Translations under genes and position numbers: made by a program | Notes under the pieces: model-generated | Seen by the model: the letters and a program-made list of their open reading frames with translations, nothing else | Databases searched by the model: none | What the model was told of the DNA's origin: nothing | Origin: a bacterium | Lineage (GTDB): Bacteria; Bacteroidota; Bacteroidia; Bacteroidales; Bacteroidaceae | Direction: 5' to 3' | Length of the DNA stretch: 35,566 bases | Assembly: GCA_004562975.1 (NCBI GenBank) | Contig: SFQP01000010.1 | Span: 1 to 35,566, forward strand | In this document: positions 26,044 through 35,566 of the stretch, in pieces | Layout of the letters: every line of letters starts with the position of its first letter | Numbering within the stretch: the first letter of the stretch is position 1

Positions 26044-26127
26044 TGACAAGTCCCGGACTTCTGTTTACAACTCGCCGACTAGTTTTTCCTACTCGCCGAC
26101 TAGAAAAAAATAGTCCAGGACTTGTGG
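26044..26127. repeat. Array B: four 21-bp units with palindromic cores
   Basis: Core centres at 26054, 26075, 26096 and 26117, again exactly 21 bp apart. Cores: AAGTCC-C-GGACTT, ACTCGCCGACTAG twice, and AGTCC-A-GGACT. The outermost ACAAGTCC (26046-26053) and GGACTTGT (26118-26125) are inverted copies, so the array is symmetric. A/T tracts (26083-26087 and 26104-26110) lie in phase. Same consensus as array A at 10032-10115. It lies about 260 bp upstream of the susB promoter. Confidence 0.85.
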
Positions 26128-26265
26128 CATACGGTATCACGTACTGGTCAGCACAAACGGAAACATCATGTAATTACAGCCGTATTAAAAAATCCTGAAA
26201 CGCGGAATTACATCCACACATTACACTTGATAAAGTACATTCAAGTTGACAAAACAAGCGACTAA

Positions 26266-28725
<2,460 letters not shown>

Positions 28726-28754
28726 GCACGGGCGCACAGGAAACGGGAAAGTAC

Positions 28755-28808
28755 GGATTTTTTAAAGGGACATGTCCCTTTTCAGGAGGTTTCCTCCTGA
28801 AAAAATCC
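28755..28808 (+). promoter_or_regulatory. Three-way-junction RNA structure between susB and susC
   Basis: Hairpin 1: AAAGGGA-CATG-TCCCTTT (28764-28781). Hairpin 2: TCAGGAGG-TTT-CCTCCTGA (28782-28800). An outer 8-bp stem (28755-28762 with 28801-28808, GGATTTTT/AAAAATCC) closes both. It sits in the 141-bp gap between susB and susC. It may slow decay of susC mRNA, be an RNase cut site or cause partial termination. Confidence 0.7.
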
Positions 28809-28866
28809 CGTTTTGCTGCGTCAGCCCCTCTCTGAACAGACAATTTTTCAACCAAGTTCTAATAAC

Positions 28867-31800
28867 ATGAACAAAAAGACTCTTAATTCCAAGTTCCTGT
28901 CGGTGATGCTGGCAGGAGCTTGCATGTCGCTCGGTGCTAACGCCCAAAGCGTTAGGGTGAAGGGACATGTGCAGGACAAGTCGGGCGAACCCGTTGTCTT
29001 TGCAACCGTATCTGTTCCGGGTACGAAAACCATGACCCAGACCGATGCGAACGGTAACTTTACCATCAATGTGGCAGCGGGCAGCAACCTGCGCGTGGCC
29101 TACATTGGTTACAAAACAGCCACGGTCAAGGCCGACGGCACCATGACCATCGTGCTCGAGGACAACTCCACGCTGAACGAGGCGGTGGTAGTGGGTTACG
29201 CCAAAGTGAAAAAAACAGATGCCACCGGCTCTGTCACGGCCATCAAGCCCGACGAAATGACAAAAGGTATCACCACCAACGCACAGGATATGCTTGTGGG
29301 TAAGGTGGCCGGTGTGGACGTAGCTACAGGCGGCGGTACGCCGGGTGCCGGTGCCTCCATCCGCATCCGTGGCGGTTCGTCGCTGAACGCTTCAAACGAC
29401 CCGCTGATTGTCATCGACGGACTGGCCATGGACAACGAGGGCGTGAAGGGTCTTTCCAACCCCCTGGCCATGGTAAACCCCGAAGACATTGCCAGCTTCA
29501 CGGTGCTGAAGGACGCTTCGGCCACGGCCATCTACGGTTCGCGCGCATCGAACGGTGTGATTATCATCACCACCAAGAAAGGCCGCAAGAACAGCCGCCC
29601 GCAGGTTACGTACAATGGTAGCGTGAGCGTGGGTACAAAAGCCAAGACCTACGATGTGATGAGCGGCGACGAATACCGCAAATATGTGCAACAGACTTTC
29701 GGCGACGCTGCCACCCTGCCGCTGGGCAACGCCAATACCGACTGGCAAGACCAAATTTACCAGACGGCCATCAGCCATGACCACAACGTGTCCATCAACG
29801 GTGGCTTGGGATGGTTGCCCTATCGCCTCAGCTTTGGCTACACCAATGAAGAAGGTATCATCAAGACCTCAAGCTTTGAGCGTTATACTGTGGCCGTAAA
29901 TCTCGCCCCGACTTTCTTCAACGATCACCTGAGCGTGAACCTGAACGCCAAGTTCATGTCGGCCAAGAACCGCTATGCCGACGGTGGTGCCATCGGCGCC
30001 GCGCTGAGCATGGACCCCACCCAGCCCGTATATTTTGACGCCAACGACCCCTATGCCAAGTTCACCGGAGGCTACTACCAGCACATGACACCGGCCTCCT
30101 TCTCCGACCCCAACTGGACGGCACAGCCCAACACGAAGAACACGGCGAACCCACTGGCTATGTTGGAACTGAAAAACCATCACTCCAAGAGCCAGTCGGT
30201 CATCGGCAACCTGGAGCTGGACTATAAGATTCACGGCTTAGAAGATGTGCATATCCACGCCAACGTGGGCGGCGACTACTCCGAAGGCAACGAATGGAAC
30301 ATCATTTCGCCCTACTCTGCCTCAAACAACTATTTCGGCAACAACTGGCGTGATGTGAAATACAAATATAACCTCCAAGGTAATATCTACGCCCAATACC
30401 AACACATCTTCGGATACCACAACGTGGATATCATGGCCGGTACGGAAGCACAGCACTTCCACAACAACGGCTATGGCGAAGGCGGAGGCTGGGACCCCTA
30501 CACGGAAGAACGCAAGGACTATCAAGGACGCGCCACCACGGCTTACGCCACCCGCAATTCACTGCTCTCCTACTTCGGTCGCCTGAACTACATCTACAAC
30601 GACCGTTACCTGGCCACTTTCACCATGCGCTGGGATGGTTCGTCGCGCTTTGCCGACGGCAACCGCTGGGGCACCTTCCCCTCTTTGGCATTGGGATGGA
30701 AAATCAAGAACGAAAAGTTCCTGCGCACCGCCGACTGGCTCTCCGACCTGAAACTCCGTCTGGGATGGGGTATCACCGGCCAGCAGAACATCGGTATGGA
30801 CTTTTACTACACCCCGCTCTACAGCGTGGGCGATGACTATGCCCAGTACCCCATCGGCGGCGACTACATGCACACGCAACGCCCCAATGCCTTCAACAAG
30901 GACCTGACGTGGGAAAAGACCACGACCTGGAACGCCGGTCTTGACTTTGCCTTCCTGAACAACCGCATCGACGGTTCGGTGGACTACTACTACCGCGAAA
31001 CGAAAGACCTTATCTCTACCGTTGACGTGGAGGCCGGCACGAACTTCAACAACCAAATCACAAAGAACATCGGTAAACTGAAGAACTACGGTCTGGAGTT
31101 CACCCTCAACGCACGCCCCGTACAGACCCGCGACTTTACTTGGCAGATTACGTACAACGCGATGTGGAACCGCAACAAGATTACGGAACTCTACGGCGAT
31201 GCAGGTTATGTGGCAACGGGTATTTCTCCCTCCAAACTGCCCGCTGGCGGTACGGTACAGGTGAACAAGGTGGGCTATCCGGCCAACTCCTTCTACGTTT
31301 ACCAGCAGGTGTATGATGAAAACGGCAAGCCCATCGAAAACATGTTCGTTGACCGCAACGGTAACGGCTACATCGACGATGGTGACCGCTATATCTACAA
31401 GAAACCCACCGCCGACGTACTCATGGGCTTCACCTCGAAGTTTATGTACAAGAACTGGGACTTCAGCTTCACGCTCCGTGCCAGCTTGAACAACTATGTT
31501 TACTATGACTACCTCTGCGACCGTTCCGACGTCAGCCTGAGCGGTATGACTGTCCAGAACGAATGGACCAACCGTACGATGGAACACATCAACCTGGGCT
31601 GGAGCGGACAAGGCAACTACGCCCTGAGCGACTACTTCGTGCGCAACGCCTCTTTCCTGCGCTGCGACAACATCACGCTGGGCTACAGCTTCCGCAACCT
31701 GTTCAAGGCCAACAAGTACGAAGGCATCAGCGGACGTGTTTACTTCCTCGTGCAGAACCCGTTCGTCATCACCAAGTATGACGGTCTTGATCCTGAAATC

Positions 31801-31884
31801 AGCAATGCCGACTACAAGGGCATCGACAAGAGTTTCTATCCTCGTCCCCGCACCTTCATGCTTGGCTTGAACCTGAACTTCTAA
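28867..31884 (+). CDS. susC: SusC-type TonB-dependent outer-membrane maltooligosaccharide importer
   Basis: 1005 residues from MNKKTLNSKFLSVMLAGACM (ATG 28867-28869), with a signal peptide ending GANAQ. Next comes a carboxypeptidase-D regulatory-like domain (VKGHVQDKSGEPVVFATVSV), a TonB-box-like LNEAVVVGYAKVKK, and the plug domain with VGKVAGVDVATGGGTPGAG and SIRIRGGSSLNASNDPLIVI. The remainder is a 22-strand beta-barrel ending RTFMLGLNLNF with a terminal Phe. It imports starch fragments through the outer membrane, with SusD as its lid. Length is typical (about 1000). susD follows after 40 bp. Confidence 0.97.
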   Translation: MNKKTLNSKFLSVMLAGACMSLGANAQSVRVKGHVQDKSGEPVVFATVSVPGTKTMTQTDANGNFTINVAAGSNLRVAYIGYKTATVKADGTMTIVLEDNSTLNEAVVVGYAKVKKTDATGSVTAIKPDEMTKGITTNAQDMLVGKVAGVDVATGGGTPGAGASIRIRGGSSLNASNDPLIVIDGLAMDNEGVKGLSNPLAMVNPEDIASFTVLKDASATAIYGSRASNGVIIITTKKGRKNSRPQVTYNGSVSVGTKAKTYDVMSGDEYRKYVQQTFGDAATLPLGNANTDWQDQIYQTAISHDHNVSINGGLGWLPYRLSFGYTNEEGIIKTSSFERYTVAVNLAPTFFNDHLSVNLNAKFMSAKNRYADGGAIGAALSMDPTQPVYFDANDPYAKFTGGYYQHMTPASFSDPNWTAQPNTKNTANPLAMLELKNHHSKSQSVIGNLELDYKIHGLEDVHIHANVGGDYSEGNEWNIISPYSASNNYFGNNWRDVKYKYNLQGNIYAQYQHIFGYHNVDIMAGTEAQHFHNNGYGEGGGWDPYTEERKDYQGRATTAYATRNSLLSYFGRLNYIYNDRYLATFTMRWDGSSRFADGNRWGTFPSLALGWKIKNEKFLRTADWLSDLKLRLGWGITGQQNIGMDFYYTPLYSVGDDYAQYPIGGDYMHTQRPNAFNKDLTWEKTTTWNAGLDFAFLNNRIDGSVDYYYRETKDLISTVDVEAGTNFNNQITKNIGKLKNYGLEFTLNARPVQTRDFTWQITYNAMWNRNKITELYGDAGYVATGISPSKLPAGGTVQVNKVGYPANSFYVYQQVYDENGKPIENMFVDRNGNGYIDDGDRYIYKKPTADVLMGFTSKFMYKNWDFSFTLRASLNNYVYYDYLCDRSDVSLSGMTVQNEWTNRTMEHINLGWSGQGNYALSDYFVRNASFLRCDNITLGYSFRNLFKANKYEGISGRVYFLVQNPFVITKYDGLDPEISNADYKGIDKSFYPRPRTFMLGLNLNF

Positions 31885-31924
31885 TTGCTAAAACTTCTTT
31901 CAAACAACTTAGATTATTGAAGCC

Positions 31925-33544
31925 ATGAAATTGAATTTTCTGAAATATATGGCACCGGCAGCCGTAGCGCTCGGTTTGGGTTTGGGTGCGGCTTCGTGTG
32001 CTGACGACCTGAACCAGTCGTCAATCGACCCGCAGACTGAAAGTGCCGCCAACCAAGACGGCTACTACGCCAAAATCTACGGCTTGCTCGTCCTTTCCGG
32101 ACAACAGGGTGCCACGGACAAGGCCGACATCTCGGACGACCCCGGTAAGAACCCCTTCTTCCGCCGTATGTGGGAGCAGCAGGAATTTCCTACCGACGAA
32201 TGCCTCTGGGCATGGCAGAACGACCCGGGACAGCCCGAGTTCCTCAGCTTCAGCTGGGGCTCGCAGCACCTCTTCACCCGTATGCTCTACAACCGCATTG
32301 GCTACAACATCACCCACTGCAACTTCTTCCTCGACCTCTACAAGAACAACGAGGACGAGAAGAGTGTGCGCCAGTGTGCTGAGGTGCGCTTCTTCCGCGC
32401 CATGTACTACCAGTACTTCCTCGACCTCTTCGGCAAAGCTCCTTTCAAGGAAACTTTCAACCAGGACAAGCCCAAGGAAATCGCAGGCAAGGATCTCTTC
32501 AACTACATCGAGAGCGAATACAAAGATGTCATCGCCCAACTGCCCGATGCTGACCCCACAGGACAGTACTTCGGCCGGGTGAACAAGGTGGCCGCCTACA
32601 TCATGCTGGCACGCCTCTACCTCAACGCCAAGACATACACCGGTGAAGCCAAATGGGGAGAAGCCGTGGAATGGTCGACCAAAGCCATCGAGAGCGGCTA
32701 CTCGCTGAGCACCGCCACCAGCACGGGTGGCTTCAGCGGTTACCAACAGCTCTTCATGGGCGACAACGACAGCAACCCCGAAGCCATGAAGGAAATCGTC
32801 CTCCCCATCCGCCAAGACGGCACGAAGACGAAGACTTACGGCGGCACCTGGACCGTCATCAGCAGTTGCTACGCCAGCGGTTGCCAAAACTTCTACGGCA
32901 CCAACGATGCCTGGACCTGTATCCGTGCCCGCGCACAAGTGGCTGACTTCTACTTCGACAAACGCGAGGATGTGCCCTTGACCGACGGACGCTACGACAT
33001 TGCCACCGCAGCCGGTGACGACCGTGCCCTGCTCTACGGCGGCGACGGACGCAAAATCGAAACGGAGAAAATCGGTACCATCACCAACGGCTTGGCCATC
33101 ATCAAATGGACCAATGAACACTCTGATGGCACCGGCGCACAATACGCCCATGACCCCTATATTCCTGACACGGACATTCCCTTCCTGCGTCTGGCCGAAG
33201 CTTACCTGACCCGTGCAGAAGCCAACTGGCGCAACGGGGCTGACGAGCAGACGGTGCTGGCAGACGTGAACAAACTCCGCGACCGTGCCCATGCACGCCC
33301 CTGGATCGGCTCTGACCTGACGGAGATGAACTTTGTAAAAGAATGGGGCCGCGAGTTCTATCTCGAAGGCCGACGCCGCACCGACCTGCGCCGCTTCGAC
33401 ATGTTCACAACTAACAAGTATCTCTGGGAGTGGAAAGGCGGCGTTTATGAAGGAACGGGCGTGGCTTCTTACTGCAACCTCTTCCCCATTCCTCAAACGG
33501 ACATTACCAATAACCCCAATATGCACCAGAACACTGGCTACTAA
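31925..33544 (+). CDS. susD: SusD starch-binding surface lipoprotein
   Basis: 539 residues. Lipobox GAASC puts the lipidated cysteine at C25 (CADDLNQSS). The RagB/SusD fold is indicated by the N-terminal segment ESAANQDGYYAKIYG, the helical repeats around EVRFFRAMYYQYFLDLFGKA, and the C-terminal REFYLEGRRRTDLRRFDMFT. SusD covers SusC and binds the helical turn of amylose at the cell surface. Directly downstream of susC, same transcript. No defect seen. Confidence 0.96.
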   Translation: MKLNFLKYMAPAAVALGLGLGAASCADDLNQSSIDPQTESAANQDGYYAKIYGLLVLSGQQGATDKADISDDPGKNPFFRRMWEQQEFPTDECLWAWQNDPGQPEFLSFSWGSQHLFTRMLYNRIGYNITHCNFFLDLYKNNEDEKSVRQCAEVRFFRAMYYQYFLDLFGKAPFKETFNQDKPKEIAGKDLFNYIESEYKDVIAQLPDADPTGQYFGRVNKVAAYIMLARLYLNAKTYTGEAKWGEAVEWSTKAIESGYSLSTATSTGGFSGYQQLFMGDNDSNPEAMKEIVLPIRQDGTKTKTYGGTWTVISSCYASGCQNFYGTNDAWTCIRARAQVADFYFDKREDVPLTDGRYDIATAAGDDRALLYGGDGRKIETEKIGTITNGLAIIKWTNEHSDGTGAQYAHDPYIPDTDIPFLRLAEAYLTRAEANWRNGADEQTVLADVNKLRDRAHARPWIGSDLTEMNFVKEWGREFYLEGRRRTDLRRFDMFTTNKYLWEWKGGVYEGTGVASYCNLFPIPQTDITNNPNMHQNTGY

Positions 33545-33625
33545 TGCCTGAAATGTTGATAACACAGCGTGCATATTCCCTCATTGAATAATGTCTTTCT
33601 ATCCCAATTTTAAAAGAAAAAAATC

Positions 33626-34825
33626 ATGAAAAAGATATTTAGCTATTTGCTCCTGGCGCTGGCACTGCCCTTTGTGGCTGCCTGCGACAGTGACACGGAC
33701 AGCAATCCCGTACTGCAGGAGCCGGAGTCGTTCGTGCTGAACGTACCGCCCTATGCTACGAACAACGTGTTCGACCTGCAGTATGCCCAATCGCTTGAAC
33801 TAACCTGCTCACAGCCTGCCTACGGCTTTACCGCTGCCACAACCTACACGGTACAGGTTACACTGGACGAAGCTTTCGTGGAAGACGCTGAAGCTACCGA
33901 AACGACCGAAGCTACGGTGGCCAACTACGTGAGCCTGCCCACTACCTACCGCACGGCCAAGATGAACGTGGACGCTTACGAACTCACCGAAGCCATCATC
34001 TCACTCTGGGATGCCGCCAACCCGGGAGCTGACCTGCCCGCTGAAATGCCGGTTACCCTGCGCCTGAAAGCAAACGTGACCGACTCACAACGCGGCATCT
34101 GCTACTCCAACGCTGTGCTGCTGCCCCGCGTTCGTGTAACGAAACCCGAACAGACCCTGACATTGCCCGAAAGCATGTACATCGTGGGTGGCATGCCGGC
34201 CTCCAACTGGGGCACCTGGCTGAAGTTCGCACAGGTGAACGGCACGCCCGGCATGTTCTTCAACGTGGTTTACTGCCCGGCCAACGCTAACTTCAAGATT
34301 GGCCCCGAAGCAAACGACTGGGAGCAGGCCCGCACTTTCGACCAGCTCATCTTTACTGACGAAGCCGTGAACGATGCCGGTGCCGAACCGGGTACCGACA
34401 GTGGCAACAGTGCCGTGCGCAACGGCGGCTGGTACACCTTCGTCGTAACCGCCAAGATTGTGGGCAAAGCCATCAACTACACCGTAGATATCCGCCCGGC
34501 CGAAGTTTACCTTATCGGCGGCAGCATGAACGACCTGTGGGCATTCGACGATGCCGGCAAGTTTACCGCTCCCGAAGGCGAAGGCGAATTCGTATCGCCC
34601 GCTGCTCTCTCCGGTGGCGAAGCCCGTATGTCGGTGAAAGTGCCCGATGCTGAATGGTGGCAGACAGAGTTCACCCTGCAAGACGGTGCCAACATCTTCT
34701 ACCGCGAGAACAATGCCGTAAACAGCAACTGGAATGATGACATGGGCAGCAACTACTCTGTACAGCTTGCCCCCGGCAACAAAGTACGCCTGAACTTCAG
34801 CACCGGCACCGGCACTGTGGAGTAA
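33626..34825 (+). CDS. susE: SusE-type outer-membrane starch-binding lipoprotein
   Basis: 399 residues; lipobox FVAAC with lipidated C20, followed by the acidic DSDTDS stretch found in surface-exposed Bacteroidota lipoproteins. Residues about 30-170 form an Ig-like domain (FVLNVPPYATNNVFDLQYAQ). Two carbohydrate-binding modules follow, opening with MYIVGGMPASNWGTWLKF (about 190) and EVYLIGGSMNDLWAFDD (about 290). SusE has no catalytic role; it helps hold and position starch at the surface and adjusts the size of imported oligosaccharides. 81 bp after susD. Length close to B. thetaiotaomicron SusE (387). Confidence 0.9.
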   Translation: MKKIFSYLLLALALPFVAACDSDTDSNPVLQEPESFVLNVPPYATNNVFDLQYAQSLELTCSQPAYGFTAATTYTVQVTLDEAFVEDAEATETTEATVANYVSLPTTYRTAKMNVDAYELTEAIISLWDAANPGADLPAEMPVTLRLKANVTDSQRGICYSNAVLLPRVRVTKPEQTLTLPESMYIVGGMPASNWGTWLKFAQVNGTPGMFFNVVYCPANANFKIGPEANDWEQARTFDQLIFTDEAVNDAGAEPGTDSGNSAVRNGGWYTFVVTAKIVGKAINYTVDIRPAEVYLIGGSMNDLWAFDDAGKFTAPEGEGEFVSPAALSGGEARMSVKVPDAEWWQTEFTLQDGANIFYRENNAVNSNWNDDMGSNYSVQLAPGNKVRLNFSTGTGTVE

Positions 34826-34929
34826 GTATTAACCCCGGCGTGAACAGGCGGTATCCTTGATAGCTGAAGCCTATGGCCCACCCGGCACAAGGCTACCGCT
34901 TGTCCCCGCCACGACAAACAAGATTATCC

Positions 34930-35566
34930 ATGAAAAAAATAGCTTTATATGCAGGCGCACTGCTGGCCGCTTGTGCCTTTACTGCCTGCGACGAAGACTT
35001 TACCGACTGGGCTGCCCCACAGCAGAACCAGCAGGAAGAAGCTGCCGAAACCGTCAACATCACGGTGCAGGCAAAACCCACCACCATCGACCGCGAACAG
35101 GCCGCTGACAGCGTTGACCTCGTGGCTCTCGGCAGCATCATCAACGCCCCCGAAGGCTCTGTGGCCAAATTCTCCAAACTTTTTGTCAACGGCAGTCACT
35201 CCCTGCCTTTCGTTGACAACGACGGTACGCTCCGCGTGGCCGTGGCACAGCTCGACAGCGTGGTAGAACAGGCTTACCTCAGCCGTCAACGAACCGAACG
35301 CGAACTCACACTGTCTGTAGACGCCAGTGTGGTCACCCCCGACGGACAGTCGCTCAAGGCATCGCCCAACAACGTAACCGTGAAGTATCTGCAAGTAACG
35401 CCGCCCAGCGTTGAAAACGAATACTATGTGTTGGGCGACTTCTGCGGCTGGACTGCCGATGCGGCTGCGCCGATGACGGACAAGGGCAACGGCGTTTTTG
35501 AACTCGTGTTCGAGACCACCGGTGCTGCCTGGTTCAAGATTTTGCCGAAATCGGGCATCGTAGGCG
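34930..35566 (+). CDS. susF: SusF-type outer-membrane starch-binding lipoprotein (partial)
   Basis: Open from the ATG at 34930 to the window end, 212 codons visible. Signal peptide with lipobox FTAC (C20), followed by DEDFTDWAAPQ, which resembles the start of SusF. Residues about 40-160 look like an Ig-type domain. The first carbohydrate-binding module begins at EYYVLGDFCGWTADAAAPM (about 172). SusF is a multi-CBM relative of SusE that binds starch on the surface. It follows susE by 104 bp. The C-terminal modules, and probably susG, should lie beyond the window. Confidence 0.88.
   Translation, partial: MKKIALYAGALLAACAFTACDEDFTDWAAPQQNQQEEAAETVNITVQAKPTTIDREQAADSVDLVALGSIINAPEGSVAKFSKLFVNGSHSLPFVDNDGTLRVAVAQLDSVVEQAYLSRQRTERELTLSVDASVVTPDGQSLKASPNNVTVKYLQVTPPSVENEYYVLGDFCGWTADAAAPMTDKGNGVFELVFETTGAAWFKILPKSGIVG

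Noticed and set aside
25793..26140. 115-codon minus-strand frame through array B and the structured element
   Set aside because: It is open partly because of the 21-bp period; composition is irregular and no promoter or ribosome-binding site is visible.

Overview
This window looks like chromosomal DNA of a Bacteroidales bacterium (Bacteroides/Prevotella type) with fairly GC-rich coding regions. The case rests on a Sus-type starch-utilisation locus (SusC/SusD pair, GH97 SusB, GH13 SusA, SusR-like sensor), a Cbp1-family lipoprotein, a malic enzyme fused to a phosphotransacetylase domain, and repeated Bacteroidota-type -7 promoter boxes (TAnnTTTG), some with a -33 TTTG/TTG about 20 bp upstream. 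I cannot name the species.

Layout. 1-3.6 kb (minus strand): a cut-off exported repeat protein, maeB and a small outer-membrane beta-barrel protein. 3.8-8.7 kb (minus): an arginine cluster in the order argR, GNAT acyltransferase, argG, argC, argD, ended by a strong intrinsic terminator. 8.9-9.8 kb: prmA (minus). 9.8-10.5 kb: a 0.7 kb divergent region with a consensus promoter followed at once by an orphan intrinsic terminator, then four 21-bp repeat units. 10.5-14.2 kb (plus): recJ, whose 5' end appears damaged by an internal deletion, and recQ. 14.2-17.1 kb (minus): cysQ, an SLC13-type permease and a hotdog thioesterase. 17.4-21.2 kb: susA (minus) divergent from a susR-like sensor-regulator (plus). 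21.3-25.2 kb (minus): MATE transporter, glycine-zipper lipoprotein, Cbp1-like lipoprotein and rsmI. 25.2-26.5 kb: a 1.3 kb AT-rich gene-free stretch with inverted repeats, a second four-unit 21-bp array and the susB promoter. 26.5 kb to the end (plus): susB, susC, susD, susE and a susF cut by the window edge.

How the genes fit together. SusD/E/F bind starch at the cell surface, SusC imports maltooligosaccharides, and SusA and SusB break them down in the periplasm. The SusR-like protein probably senses maltose-type sugars and activates both sus promoters. Here susR/susA are separated from susBCDEF by about 7 kb of unrelated genes, yet both promoters carry a matching pair of TTTATATTTT motifs 67/68 bp apart.

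Most interesting signals: (1) two four-unit arrays of 13-15 bp imperfect palindromes with exact 21-bp centre spacing, about 16 kb apart, with one shared consensus; (2) the promoter plus orphan terminator upstream of prmA; (3) the recJ 5' lesion; (4) the paired motif shared by the susA and susB promoters; (5) a three-way-junction RNA structure between susB and susC; (6) a foldable element at 25.9-26.0 kb. No tRNA, rRNA, CRISPR array or transposase gene was seen.
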